From Paludisphaera mucosa (GTDB taxonomy: Bacteria; Planctomycetota; Planctomycetia; Isosphaerales; Isosphaeraceae), in NCBI RefSeq assembly GCF_029589435.1, contig NZ_JARRAG010000001.1, positions 1,230,808-1,294,807 of the forward strand: DNA of 64,000 nucleotides. Direction: 5' to 3'. Positions 1 through 10,515 of the stretch are shown one piece after another. Numbering within the stretch: position 1 is the first letter of the stretch; the number at the start of each line of letters is the position of its first letter. The notes under the pieces were generated by a model that was not told the origin of the DNA, did no database searches, and saw only the letters and a list, made by a program, of their open reading frames with translations. Both the position numbers and the translations under genes were made by a program.

Positions 1-1
1 G

Positions 2-787
2 ATGGAGTCCCGTTCTCTGGAGCTTTCGAGCCAGCTCGCCCTGCTGAATCGCGGCCTCGCCCAGCCCATCGTCGAACCGCCCAACGCCGGCTTCGAACAG
101 GAGCCCGTCACGCCGGTCTCGACGACGGCCGGCGATCCCCAGGCGTCGGCTCCGGGGGGCTGGAGGCTCGATCCCGCCGGTCGCGGCGCGACCGTGGCTC
201 TGGACCAGAAGAACCCCCACGCCGGCCAGCGTTGCCTCAAGCTGGAGTCTCTCCAGGGCCCGGCCTCGCTGATCAGCGGCGACTTCGCTCCGGGAGCCGG
301 CGCGACGTTGCTCGTCCAGGCGTTCCTCCGGGCGGACAAGGATCAGGCCCCCGTCCGGGTCTGGATCGAGGGCGAGCAGGAGGGCCGACCGTTCGCCCGT
401 CGTTCCGACGCCGTCGTCGCGACGGAATGGCGGGCTCTCGTCGTACGGGCTTCGGACCTGCCCCCGGGCGGCCTCGACTCCGTCCGGCTCCGATTCGAGT
501 CGACGGTCCCGGGCAGGCTTTGGATCGACGACGTCCGGGTCCGCGGCGAGATCGCGCCCAAGGCCGTACGGCTCAACGCCCAGCGGACCCTCCTGGCGGC
601 GCTCCAGGCTTATCGCGAGCAGCGTTACGCGGAGTTCGCCAGGCTGGCCGATTCGCACTGGACCAGGCATCCGGGCGTCCTGGCCCTGGTCCGGAGCGAC
701 CGGACGGCCCCCGCATCCGAGTCGCGTCCGGCGGCCGCCCAGGCCGCCGAGGCTTCTGCCCTACCACCGGACCGCACCCTGCGGTAA
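2..787 (+). CDS. C-terminal part of a carbohydrate-binding-like (jelly-roll) protein, 5' truncated
   Basis: The reading frame is open to the window edge, so this is the C-terminal 261 residues of a longer protein whose start lies upstream. Residues about 25-185 look like a galactose-binding-type beta-sandwich. An Asn-Ala-Gly-Phe-Glu motif opens it, a Gly-Gly-Trp and a Cys-Leu-Lys-Leu strand follow, and it closes with Leu-Trp-Ile-Asp-Asp-Val, the usual last strand of CBM-like folds. After it comes an alpha-helical stretch (residues 190-230) and a low-complexity Ala/Pro tail. I infer a secreted or surface protein, but the N-terminus that would show a signal peptide is missing. Its function cannot be assigned from this fragment. 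Confidence 0.6.
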   Translation: MESRSLELSSQLALLNRGLAQPIVEPPNAGFEQEPVTPVSTTAGDPQASAPGGWRLDPAGRGATVALDQKNPHAGQRCLKLESLQGPASLISGDFAPGAGATLLVQAFLRADKDQAPVRVWIEGEQEGRPFARRSDAVVATEWRALVVRASDLPPGGLDSVRLRFESTVPGRLWIDDVRVRGEIAPKAVRLNAQRTLLAALQAYREQRYAEFARLADSHWTRHPGVLALVRSDRTAPASESRPAAAQAAEASALPPDRTLR

Positions 788-919
788 GATCGTCGCGCCC
801 GGTGGAAGACCGGGGCCGCCCCGCTTCCTGAGCGGACGCCGGGGCGTGGGCCGAGCCCGCCCGGGCGTCGCCAGCGACGCACGACGCGGGCCGCGATGGG
901 GTAGAAGGAGGAGACGCCG

Positions 920-1690
920 GTGTTCGTAGCCTGTAGCACGCTCTGCTTCGCGAACGAGCCCCTGGAGTCCGCTCTGCGACACATCGCCGAGCTGGAATTC
1001 GACAAGTTCGAGCTCGCCGTCGTCGAGAGCGGTCAACACCTGCGGCCGTCCGAGGTCGGCGAGGATCCCGAGGGCGCCATCCTGCGACTCAAGCGGGGGC
1101 CGGCCCTCATCCCCTCGACGCTCTACCTCGACTTCGGGCCGGTCGACTGGGCCGACCCCGTCCAGAAGAAGCGGTTCGACAACCACTGCCGGTTCGCCAA
1201 GCTCCTGAACGTCGCCGTGCTCACGCTCACGGCGTCGCCGGCGGGGACGACCGTCGAGCAGGAGATGGCGCGGGTGACGAGCCTCTCGGCGACCGCCATG
1301 CGCGAAGGCCTTGTGCTCGCCCTGCTCACCCATCGCGACGCCATCACCGGCGACCCCGCCGCGGCGCTTCGGCTCTGCAAGTCGGTGCCGGGCCTCGGCC
1401 TGACGCTCGATCCCAGCCATTTCGTCAACGGGCCGGCCAAGGAGTCGGAAGTCGATCTGCTCTACCCGTACGTCCAGAACATCCACCTCCGCGACACGGG
1501 CAAGAACGCGAACGAATTCCAGGTCCGCATCGGCCAGGGGCAGATCGAATACGCGCGGATCGTGAACCAACTCCTCCGGGTCGGCTACAATCGGGCGTTG
1601 ACCGTGGCGATCCTCGACCTCCCCGACAACGCCTTCGACCGCGAGGTCGAGGTCCGCAAGCTGAAGCTGCTGCTCGAAACGCTCCTCTGA
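920..1690 (+). CDS. Sugar phosphate isomerase/epimerase family (xylose-isomerase-like TIM barrel)
   Basis: A 256-residue protein of the AP-endonuclease-2/xylose-isomerase-like TIM-barrel family. These are cytosolic, metal-dependent enzymes acting on sugars, inositols or related hydroxy-ketones. Family signs are an opening beta-strand with Ser-Thr-Leu-Cys-Phe, a Leu-Thr-Leu-Asp-Pro-Ser-His strand near residue 160 that supplies metal ligands, and Ile-His-Leu-Arg-Asp near residue 190. The start is GTG, chosen because an AGGAGG-type ribosome site lies 8-14 bases upstream and the first strand begins at once. It is 11 bases upstream of a kinase-like gene and clearly co-transcribed with it and the enolase-like gene. 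The substrate is unknown. Confidence 0.75.
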   Translation: MFVACSTLCFANEPLESALRHIAELEFDKFELAVVESGQHLRPSEVGEDPEGAILRLKRGPALIPSTLYLDFGPVDWADPVQKKRFDNHCRFAKLLNVAVLTLTASPAGTTVEQEMARVTSLSATAMREGLVLALLTHRDAITGDPAAALRLCKSVPGLGLTLDPSHFVNGPAKESEVDLLYPYVQNIHLRDTGKNANEFQVRIGQGQIEYARIVNQLLRVGYNRALTVAILDLPDNAFDREVEVRKLKLLLETLL

Positions 1691-1701
1691 GTCGCCCCCA
1701 C

Positions 1702-2727
1702 ATGCAAGAGCTGACGTCCGAGAACGCGGCCGACTATCTTCGCGACTCTAGGAGGATCGACCCCGCGAAGGCCGTCACGGTGCGAGAGCTGAGCGGCGGC
1801 GTTTCCAACGTCGTCCTCCGCGTCGATGCGGCCGGCCGCCACCCGTTCGTCGTCAAGCAATGCCGCGAGCGACTGAGGGTCGCGGTCGAATGGCTAGCAC
1901 GGTTGGATCGCATCTGGGTCGAGCATGCGACGCTGAAGGTGCTCTCGCAACTCCTCCCGGCCGGCGTCGTCCCCGAGGTCCTGTTCGAGGATCGCGACGA
2001 GTTCCTGTTCGCGATGACCTGCGCGGCCGACGATTCGGAGACCTGGAAGGTTCAGCTCATGCGCGGCGACGCCGACCCGCGGGTGGCGGCGCGGCTCGGG
2101 ACGTATCTCGCGACGATCCACGCCGACGCGCCGGGGCATCCTGCGCGGGCGGCTTTGCTCGCCGACACGAGCCTCTTCGATGAGCTTCGCGTCGATCCCT
2201 ATTACCGCACCACGGCCCGCGCCCATCCCGAGCTGGCGGCCCGGTTCGACGGGCTCATCGCCGCGATGAACCTTCCTTTTGAGCGACGCGCCTTGGTCCT
2301 GGGCGACTTCAGCCCCAAAAACATCCTCGTTCACTCCGGCGGCCTGGTCCTGCTGGATTTCGAGTGCGCGCACCTGGGCGACCCGGCGTTCGACCTGGGT
2401 TTCTTCCTCAGCCACCTCGCCCTCAAGCGAATCCACGGCGTCGTCGGCGACGAGGCTTATCGCGGTCTTGTCGACGCCTTCCTCGGGGCCTACTTCGCAG
2501 GGCTGGGCGATCGGCTTGGACCGCAGGCGGCGTTGACGTCGCGAGGCGTCGCGCACACCGCGGCTTGCCTTCTCGCCCGGGTCGACGGCAAGAGCCCGGT
2601 CGAGTATCTCGACGCGGCCGGCCGCGCGGTCGCTCGCCGTTCGGCCTTGGCCCTGTTCGCCCAGCCCGCCGCCGACTGGGACGCGATGCATCGGATTTTG
2701 GACGCCGCCGTCCATTCCCGGGCATGA
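1702..2727 (+). CDS. Phosphotransferase, aminoglycoside/choline/methylthioribose kinase fold
   Basis: A 341-residue member of the APH-like small-molecule kinase family, which transfers the ATP gamma-phosphate to a hydroxyl of a small substrate in the cytosol. The N-lobe carries Glu-Leu-Ser-Gly-Gly-Val-Ser-Asn (nucleotide loop, about residue 30) and the Val-Val-Lys-Gln lysine (about 52). The C-lobe has the catalytic Gly-Asp-Phe-Ser-Pro-Lys-Asn loop near residue 200, and the metal-binding Leu-Leu-Asp-Phe-Glu with the following Gly-Asp-Pro-Ala-Phe-Asp-Leu near 220-232. The loop has Gly-Asp without the preceding His of many relatives. It sits between an isomerase and an enolase homologue, so a sugar-type substrate is inferred. 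An antibiotic-resistance role is unlikely in this setting. Confidence 0.75.
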   Translation: MQELTSENAADYLRDSRRIDPAKAVTVRELSGGVSNVVLRVDAAGRHPFVVKQCRERLRVAVEWLARLDRIWVEHATLKVLSQLLPAGVVPEVLFEDRDEFLFAMTCAADDSETWKVQLMRGDADPRVAARLGTYLATIHADAPGHPARAALLADTSLFDELRVDPYYRTTARAHPELAARFDGLIAAMNLPFERRALVLGDFSPKNILVHSGGLVLLDFECAHLGDPAFDLGFFLSHLALKRIHGVVGDEAYRGLVDAFLGAYFAGLGDRLGPQAALTSRGVAHTAACLLARVDGKSPVEYLDAAGRAVARRSALALFAQPAADWDAMHRILDAAVHSRA

Positions 2728-2756
2728 GCCCATCCTGTTTCTCGAGGTGATCCGCG

Positions 2757-4079
2757 ATGCCGATTCTGCAGGCGTTGAAGGCGCGACAGGTCCTGGATTC
2801 GCGAGGCCGACCGACGGTGGAAGTCGACGCCATCGTGGCCGGCGGCGCGATCGGCCGCGCGATCGTCCCCTCGGGCGCGAGCACCGGACGGCACGAGGCT
2901 CTCGAACGGCGCGACGGAGATCCCGCACGCTACGCCGGCCTTGGCGTGTTGAAGGCCGTCGCCGGCATCCATTCGACGATCGCCCCGGCCATCCAGGGGA
3001 TGGACGTCGACGACCAAGGGGCGATCGACGCCGCGCTCATCGCTCTCGACGGCACGTCGAACAAGGGACGGTTGGGGGCGAACGCCCTGCTCGGGGTCTC
3101 CATGGCCGTTGCCCACGCTTCGGCGGCCGCGCGGGAAGAAGAATTGTTTATCCATATCAATCGTCTCTGGAGGGCTCGCGCCGAGGGCCTCGGCGAGGAC
3201 GTCCCGAAGGCGCCGACGCTCCCCCTACCGATGGTCAACATGATCTCGGGCGGCCTGCACGCCGGCCGCAACCTCGACATTCAGGACATCCTTTTCATCC
3301 CGATCGGGGCCGAAAGCTACAGCCACGCGCTCGAGACGATCGTCGCGATGTATCGAGCGGTGGGCGCTGAGCTAGCCCGTCTCGGGCTCGAATCGGTGCT
3401 CGTCGGCGACGAGGGGGGCTATGGTCCCAAGCTCAAGGACGACGAACAGGCGTTCCAGATCGTCGTCGACGCGATGCTCGCCTGCGGGCTGACGCCAGGG
3501 GAGGACGCCGCGATCGCGCTCGACGTGGCGTCGACCCACTTCTTCGACGCGGCCTCGCGCAGCTATCGGCTCACCGGGGTCGAGCGCCCGCTCGATTCGG
3601 ACGCCATGGTCGAGATGCTGGCGCGGTGGACAGACCGTTATCCGATCGTTTCCATCGAAGACGGCCTGGCCGAGGATGACTGGGAAGGCTGGCAGGCGCT
3701 CACGAAAAGGCTCGGGGCGTCCGCCCAGCTCATCGGCGACGACCTCTTCGTGACCCAGACGGCGCGCCTGGCCCGCGGCATCGAGATCGGCGCGGCGAAT
3801 GCCGTCCTCATCAAGGTGAACCAGGTCGGGACGCTCAGCGAGACGCTGGACGCACTCGCAATGGCCCGTCGATCGGGCTTCCGGCCCGTCGTCTCGGCTC
3901 GTTCCGGCGAGACCGAGGATGCGACGATCGCCGACCTGGCCGTCGGCACGGCGGCGGGTCAGATCAAGATCGGATCCGTGGCCCGCTCGGAGCGACTCGC
4001 CAAGTACAACCGGCTGCTGCGGATCGAAGAAGCTCTCGGGCCGAACGCGGCCTTCGCAGGCCGGGGCGTGCTCCCCTGA
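2757..4079 (+). CDS. Enolase family protein with altered catalytic motifs
   Basis: A 440-residue protein that aligns along its whole length with enolase (2-phosphoglycerate to phosphoenolpyruvate, glycolysis). Visible hallmarks are Leu-Asp-Ser-Arg-Gly near residue 14, Ser-Gly-Ala-Ser-Thr-Gly near 40, the loop His at 168, Gly-Asp-Glu-Gly-Gly near 221, metal ligands in Ile-Glu-Asp-Gly and Gly-Asp-Asp-Leu, Lys353 in Lys-Val-Asn-Gln, and Lys404. Two near-invariant residues differ. The His of the Ser-His-Arg-Ser-Gly-Glu motif is Ala381, and the Glu of Gln-Glu-Phe is Asp177. ATG follows a GAGGTGA-type ribosome site. It is 29 bases after the kinase gene. It may be the housekeeping enolase, but the changes and the neighbours suggest a specialised paralogue. 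Confidence 0.8.
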   Translation: MPILQALKARQVLDSRGRPTVEVDAIVAGGAIGRAIVPSGASTGRHEALERRDGDPARYAGLGVLKAVAGIHSTIAPAIQGMDVDDQGAIDAALIALDGTSNKGRLGANALLGVSMAVAHASAAAREEELFIHINRLWRARAEGLGEDVPKAPTLPLPMVNMISGGLHAGRNLDIQDILFIPIGAESYSHALETIVAMYRAVGAELARLGLESVLVGDEGGYGPKLKDDEQAFQIVVDAMLACGLTPGEDAAIALDVASTHFFDAASRSYRLTGVERPLDSDAMVEMLARWTDRYPIVSIEDGLAEDDWEGWQALTKRLGASAQLIGDDLFVTQTARLARGIEIGAANAVLIKVNQVGTLSETLDALAMARRSGFRPVVSARSGETEDATIADLAVGTAAGQIKIGSVARSERLAKYNRLLRIEEALGPNAAFAGRGVLP

Positions 4080-4119
4080 GAAGCCACCCCGGCCGTTGCG
4101 CCCTTTTCAGCTCCGCTCA

Positions 4120-5748
4120 TCAGGCGATCACGGGCAGCTGCGAGAAGAACTCGTTCCCCTTGTCGTCGACCAGGATGAACGCGGGGAAGTCTACGACGTC
4201 GATCTGGTAGACCGCTTCCATCCCCAACTCGGGGTACTCCAGCAGCTCGACCTTCTTGATGCTGTCGTGGGCGAGCAGGGCGGCGGGGCCGCCGATCGAC
4301 CCGAGGTAGAAGCCGCCGTGCTTCTTGCAGGCGTCGGTGACGGCCTGCGAGCGGTTCCCCTTGGCGATCATGATCATCGACCCGCCCTGCGACTGGAAAA
4401 GGTCGACGTAACTGTCCATCCGGCCGGCCGTGGTCGGCCCGAACGATCCCGAGGGCATTCCCGGCGGCGTCTTGGCCGGACCGGCGTAGTAGACTGGATG
4501 CGCCTTGAGGTACTCGGGCATCCCCTCGCCGCGGTCGAGCCGTTCCTTGATCTTGGCGTGTGCGATGTCGCGGGCGACGATCATCCGACCGTTCAGCTTA
4601 AGGGGGGTCGACACGGGATAATTCGACAGCTCCGCCAGGACTTCCTTCATCGGCCGGTCCAGGTCGACCCGGACGCCGTGCTCGACGCCGAGGCCCGACC
4701 TGTAGCGGGCGGGGATGTATTGCGCGGGGTCTCGTTCCAGGACCTCGAGCCAGACGCCGTCGCGGTCGATGCGGCCCTTGATGTTGCGGTCGGCCGAGCA
4801 CGAGACGCCCAGGCCGACGGGACATGAGGCCCCGTGGCGGGGGAGGCGGATCACCCGGGCGTCGAGCGCGAAGTACTTCCCGCCGAACTGCGCCCCGATC
4901 CCGCTCTTTCGGGCGATCTCCATCACCTTCGCTTCCATCTCCGGGTCGCGGAAGGCCTGGCCGAGCTTGTTCCCCTCGGTCGGCAGGCCGTCGAGGTACT
5001 TCGCGCTGGCGAGCTTGACGGTCTTCATCGTGGCCTCGGCCGAGGTCCCGCCGATGACCACGGCGAGGTGATAGGGCGGGCAGGCGGCGGTGCCCAGCGA
5101 GCGGAGCTTCTCCTTCAGGAACGTCTCCAGGCTCGCCGGGTTCAGAAGGGCCTTGGTTTCCTGGTAGAGATACGACTTGTTGGCCGATCCACCCCCCTTG
5201 GCGACGAACAGGAAGTCATACGTCGAACCGTTCGTGGCGTAGACGTCGATCTGCGCGGGCAGATTCGTGCCCGAGTTGACCTCGTCGAACATCGTCAATG
5301 GGACGGTCTGCGAGTAGCGAAGGTTCTCTTTGAGGTAGGTCTCGTAGATCCCACGCGAGAGGGCTTCTTCATCCTTTCCACACCCCGTCCAGACGCGCTG
5401 GCCTTTCTTGGCGACGACCGTCGCCGTGCCCGTGTCCTGGCACATGGGGAGCTGGAAGCCGGCGGCCACGGCGGCGTTGCGGAGCAGGGCGATGGCCACG
5501 CCTCGGTCGTTCGGCGACGCTTCGGAATCGTCGAGGATGGCCGCGACGGCCTTGAGGTGGGCGGGGCGGTACAGGAACGAGAGGTCGCGGAGGGCTTCCC
5601 GGGCGAGCAGCGTCAGGGCTTCGGGCCGGATCTTGAGGATCTCCTCGCCTTCGAAGATCGCGGTCGAGACCAAGTCTTTGCCGAGGCTGCGATACTCGGT
5701 CGTGTCGGGGCGGAGCGGGAAAGGCGTTTGGTAGGCGAATTCGGGCAT
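4120..5748 (-). CDS. Fumarate hydratase, class I (iron-sulfur)
   Basis: A 542-residue single-chain class I fumarase, which hydrates fumarate to L-malate in the TCA cycle using an oxygen-sensitive 4Fe-4S cluster. The N-terminal alpha domain contains the Pro-Met-Cys-Gln-Asp-Thr-Gly cluster motif near residue 100, and the [10 protein letters not shown] region near 310 supplies the remaining cysteines. The C-terminal beta domain carries Gly-Pro-Thr-Thr-Ala-Gly-Arg-Met-Asp, the substrate loop. Length matches FumA/FumB-type enzymes. GGAGGAAC lies seven bases before the ATG. It converges on the enolase-like gene with a 40-base gap and is the last gene of a minus-strand series. Confidence 0.92.
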   Translation of the reverse strand: MPEFAYQTPFPLRPDTTEYRSLGKDLVSTAIFEGEEILKIRPEALTLLAREALRDLSFLYRPAHLKAVAAILDDSEASPNDRGVAIALLRNAAVAAGFQLPMCQDTGTATVVAKKGQRVWTGCGKDEEALSRGIYETYLKENLRYSQTVPLTMFDEVNSGTNLPAQIDVYATNGSTYDFLFVAKGGGSANKSYLYQETKALLNPASLETFLKEKLRSLGTAACPPYHLAVVIGGTSAEATMKTVKLASAKYLDGLPTEGNKLGQAFRDPEMEAKVMEIARKSGIGAQFGGKYFALDARVIRLPRHGASCPVGLGVSCSADRNIKGRIDRDGVWLEVLERDPAQYIPARYRSGLGVEHGVRVDLDRPMKEVLAELSNYPVSTPLKLNGRMIVARDIAHAKIKERLDRGEGMPEYLKAHPVYYAGPAKTPPGMPSGSFGPTTAGRMDSYVDLFQSQGGSMIMIAKGNRSQAVTDACKKHGGFYLGSIGGPAALLAHDSIKKVELLEYPELGMEAVYQIDVVDFPAFILVDDKGNEFFSQLPVIA

Positions 5749-5896
5749 CGTCGGTTCCTCCAGCAGACCCCGATTGCAGCCGCGCGGTGCGAGACTGCCC
5801 GCGTCGTGCGATCGAGGCGCTGACGAACCTTAATTTTATGCGTTCCCGCCCGGCCGGGACAGGATCGACCGACGGGCGGTCTCCCGATCCCCGATC

Positions 5897-6562
5897 TCAG
5901 CGCTTCAGATCGAGCGACGACCAGAGGCTGGGATTCTCGCCGAGCGGGAAGTCGCGGCCGATGCCGAGGAACTGATCCTCGCGTTCTCCGTCGGAAATCT
6001 GATAGGCGAAACCCAGGCGGGGGCTGGTCTCGGGATCGAAGCCGTGCAGGGCCGCCTCCGGCAAGAACAGCTCGAACCGCCAGCCGTTCTTGAGTAGCTC
6101 GGCCCGTTGCCGGAGCAAGGAAGGCGAAGCGAGCGGAGCGTCGGCCGTGGCGCGGGCGATGGGTCGCTGCTCGACTTCGGATCGGAGCGTCTTCTTGTCG
6201 CGAGCCAGCGTCAAGCGGGCCTGGAAGCGGTGGCAATGTCGGGTGGCGCGGCTGACGTTGCGAGTGTCGCGGGTGTCGATCCAGAACACCATCGTGGCGA
6301 AGCCCTCGGGGCGGTCAGGGACCTTCGCATTCGGGCCGAAGCCGTCGGCGTGGACGGCGATCCCGAGCCCTCGGGTGTTCCAGCCGACCCGCACCGACGC
6401 CCAGGACTTCCGGCCGTCGAGGGCCGCGAGATCGGGAATCACGCACGTGTTGGGAAGATCGAGAATCCGCTCGGCGTCACCCTCGCGCGGGATGCTCTCG
6501 ACTTTCGGCGACGAGGCGGTGACCCGGAACCAGAAGGCCTGGGGCAGCAGGATGGTCGACAC
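5897..6562 (-). CDS. Hypothetical protein with a CBM9/DOMON-like beta-sandwich
   Basis: A 221-residue protein without a signal peptide. The start is GTG at 6562, because homologous-looking sequence (Ser-Thr-Ile-Leu-Leu-Pro-Gln) begins there and the frame upstream lies over the neighbouring gene. The pattern resembles family 9 carbohydrate-binding-like domains. It has a Trp-Ala-Ser-Val-Arg-Val-Gly-Trp strand, a Trp-Ile-Asp-Thr-Arg-Asp strand followed by an Arg-x-x-His-Cys-His turn, and a late Trp-Arg-Phe-Glu-Leu-Phe-Leu-Pro strand with Leu-Gly-Phe-Ala-Tyr-Gln-Ile. Family 9-like domains occur in planctomycete proteins that bind glycans or haem, but no ligand can be read here. It lies 35 bases downstream of a small membrane protein on the same strand. 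Confidence 0.6.
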   Translation of the reverse strand: MSTILLPQAFWFRVTASSPKVESIPREGDAERILDLPNTCVIPDLAALDGRKSWASVRVGWNTRGLGIAVHADGFGPNAKVPDRPEGFATMVFWIDTRDTRNVSRATRHCHRFQARLTLARDKKTLRSEVEQRPIARATADAPLASPSLLRQRAELLKNGWRFELFLPEAALHGFDPETSPRLGFAYQISDGEREDQFLGIGRDFPLGENPSLWSSLDLKR

Positions 6563-6597
6563 GGGAAGGCTCCGATCTCGGTGTCCCGACGGCGGGG

Positions 6598-6921
6598 TCA
6601 GTCGAGGGTCTGATCGACGAACGGCTTTCGCGTGGCGGTCGATGCGGCGATCGCGGAGAAGATCATCCAGACGCCCAGCCCGACGAAGAGGACCGGCGCG
6701 CTGAAGCTGAGCATCGCCCACAAACCCAGGAGGATCATCGCGATCCCTGCGCGGCCGGCGTTGCGTCGCTCTGGGTCGTAGTACGCTTGAACCAGCGCCA
6801 CCGCGCCGCCGACGAACAGGATTCCCGGCCAGATTCGCCGCGCGGCCAGGAGGAAGCCGAGGCCCACGAGCCAGATGCCGATCGTCAGGTGGCGGTTGCG
6901 TTGTGAGTCGTAGGCGTTCAT
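6598..6921 (-). CDS. Small integral membrane protein, hypothetical
   Basis: A 107-residue protein with four short hydrophobic stretches, at about residues 12-26, 28-46, 57-71 and 73-91. The middle loop Tyr-Asp-Pro-Glu-Arg-Arg is charged and the C-terminal tail is polar. I recognise no catalytic motif. It lies between lumazine synthase (72 bases upstream) and the CBM9-like gene on the same strand and may be part of that transcription unit. Its function is unknown. Confidence 0.6.
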   Translation of the reverse strand: MNAYDSQRNRHLTIGIWLVGLGFLLAARRIWPGILFVGGAVALVQAYYDPERRNAGRAGIAMILLGLWAMLSFSAPVLFVGLGVWMIFSAIAASTATRKPFVDQTLD

Positions 6922-6993
6922 GGTCCCCCCGATTTCCGTCTCGACACCGCTCGACGACGAGCCATCCGCGAGGTCTTCGTCCTGCGAGACCGA

Positions 6994-7464
6994 TTATTGG
7001 GTCCCGATCTTCGCGAGCAGGTTGACCATCTCGATCGCCGCCATGGCCGCTTCGCCCCCCTTGTTGCCGGCTTTGAGCCCCGCGCGATTCAGGGCCTGCT
7101 CGACGGTCTCCGTCGTGAGGACGCCGAAGATCACAGGAACGCCCGTCGCCAGGCCGGCCTGGAGGACGCCGCCGGCGGCTTGGCCGGCGACATGGTCGTA
7201 GTGGCCCGTCTCGCCCCGAATCACGCAGCCCAGGCAGACGATGGCGGCGTGTCGGCCGGCCTCGGCCAGCTTGCGGGCGACGAGCGGAACCTCGAAGGAG
7301 CCGGGGACCCAGTAGACGTCAAGGCGGTCGTCGGCGACGCCGTGACGGACGAAGACGTCCCGGCTGCCGGCCAACAGCGGCTCCGTCACGAGCGCATTGA
7401 AACGGGAGACGACGATCGCGAACCGGCCCGGGGGGGGGGAGAAATCGCCTTCGTAGATCGGCAT
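6994..7464 (-). CDS. ribH: 6,7-dimethyl-8-ribityllumazine synthase
   Basis: A 156-residue lumazine synthase, the penultimate enzyme of riboflavin synthesis. It condenses 5-amino-6-ribitylaminouracil with 3,4-dihydroxy-2-butanone 4-phosphate and usually assembles as pentamers or icosahedral shells. Signature elements are Val-Ser-Arg-Phe-Asn near residue 20, Trp-Val-Pro-Gly-Ser-Phe-Glu-Val-Pro near 52, Cys-Leu-Gly-Cys-Val-Ile-Arg-Gly-Glu-Thr-Gly-His-Tyr-Asp near 80-93 (with the catalytic His), and a C-terminal Asn-Lys-Gly-Gly-Glu-Ala-Ala. Length is normal for the family. It is downstream of rho, separated by a clear terminator, so it probably has its own promoter in the short gap. Confidence 0.93.
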   Translation of the reverse strand: MPIYEGDFSPPPGRFAIVVSRFNALVTEPLLAGSRDVFVRHGVADDRLDVYWVPGSFEVPLVARKLAEAGRHAAIVCLGCVIRGETGHYDHVAGQAAGGVLQAGLATGVPVIFGVLTTETVEQALNRAGLKAGNKGGEAAMAAIEMVNLLAKIGTQ

Positions 7465-7503
7465 GGTCGTTCGGGGGGTTGGATGGAGGCGGAGTGGAGA
7501 CGG

Positions 7504-7541
7504 AAAAGGTCCGGCCGAGCCTGAAGAGGCTCGGCCGGACC
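7504..7541 (-). terminator. Intrinsic terminator downstream of rho
   Basis: A perfect 14-base-pair GC-rich hairpin (arms 7508-7521 and 7528-7541, six-base loop) is followed on the minus strand by TTTT. It lies 40 bases after the rho stop codon and upstream of ribH. Confidence 0.85.
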
Positions 7542-7580
7542 CGTTTCCGAGGGAATGAGCCCGGCCGGAGGCCGCCCGGA

Positions 7581-9512
<1,932 letters not shown>

Positions 9513-9789
9513 GATGTACCGTTCTCCTGTTCAGACTAGACGAGTGATTCGGCCGTGCCGGGGAAGCGAGGGGATGACACGGGGCGAGGCGACTTCGACC
9601 GTCCGCCGGGTGGGCGATCGAAGATGAGCCTCGCGTTGGGAGGGGATCGTCGGAGCTGAGGCGTGATGACGAGGGGCATGACCGAGGAGCAGCCTTTGAA
9701 AAGCGTCGAACCGAGATTTGAAAGGACGAGGTGGGGCCGTCGATCCCCGCCGAGAATCGCCGCGAGGGCCGAGCCCGCCGGGTTTTCGT

Positions 9790-10515
9790 TCATGGGAGCG
9801 GGCCCGGAGAAGGCCGTCGGTCGGCCGTCGGCGGGACCGCGGAATCGAGCCAGGCGACAAGCCGGTCGACCTGCGACTCGAGATCCGAAACATCTCCATC
9901 ATTGATCAACACGCGATCGGCGCGAGCCATCTTGCGATCGACGGGCCACTGAGCCGCCTCGCGACGCTCCAGTTCCTCGGCCGACCAACCTCGCGAGCGA
10001 CGGACGCGTTCCAGGCGGATGGCCTGCGAGGCGTCGATGTAGACGACGAGGTCGCACGCCCGGTCCCAGCCCGACTCCAGCAGGACTGCGGCGTCGAGGA
10101 TGACGAATCGGGCGTCGTCGCGACGCTCGGCGTCGGCCGTGAGCCTTTCGAACTCGTCGACCATCAGGGGGTGGACGATCGACTCCAGGTCGCGTCGAGC
10201 GGCCTCGTCGGCGAACACGATGCGGCCCAGGGCCCGACGGTCGACACCGCCGTCCACGTCGAGAATGCCGTCCCCGAAGCGTTCCGCAAGGCGCCTGACG
10301 ACCTCGGGACGCCGAAGGGTCGCGTGCCCCACGGAGTCGGCGTCGATCACGAAGGCCCCGCGGGCCGCCAGGGCCGCCGCCGCGGCGCTCTTGCCGCCGC
10401 CGACGCCCCCGATCAGGCCGACGACGGGGATCGCGCCGTGCTTCCATCGCTTCGCTCGCGCGATCGGCTCGCCGATAGTCGTGGACGACTCGGGCATGAC
10501 GGATTTGCTGCTCAC
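9790..10515 (-). CDS. coaE: Dephospho-CoA kinase
   Basis: The last enzyme of coenzyme A synthesis, phosphorylating the 3'-hydroxyl of dephospho-CoA with ATP. The P-loop Gly-Gly-Val-Gly-Gly-Gly-Lys-Ser lies at about residues 36-43. It is followed by Asp-Ala-Asp-Ser-Val-Gly-His, the CoA-site acid, and later by Leu-Glu-Ser-Gly-Trp, Val-Tyr-Ile-Asp-Ala and Arg-Ser-Arg-Gly-Trp in the lid. The open frame begins at GTG 10515, but ATG 10497 six codons in is equally possible, since neither has a strong ribosome site. At 241 residues it is somewhat longer than typical (about 200), because of the unconserved N-terminal 30 residues. It lies upstream of rho on the same strand. Confidence 0.9.
   Translation of the reverse strand: MSSKSVMPESSTTIGEPIARAKRWKHGAIPVVGLIGGVGGGKSAAAAALAARGAFVIDADSVGHATLRRPEVVRRLAERFGDGILDVDGGVDRRALGRIVFADEAARRDLESIVHPLMVDEFERLTADAERRDDARFVILDAAVLLESGWDRACDLVVYIDASQAIRLERVRRSRGWSAEELERREAAQWPVDRKMARADRVLINDGDVSDLESQVDRLVAWLDSAVPPTADRRPSPGPLP

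Noticed and set aside
4834-5823. Long plus-strand open frame opposite fumarase
   Set aside because: The sequence is the antisense of a conserved enzyme, and no ribosome site or family is recognised.
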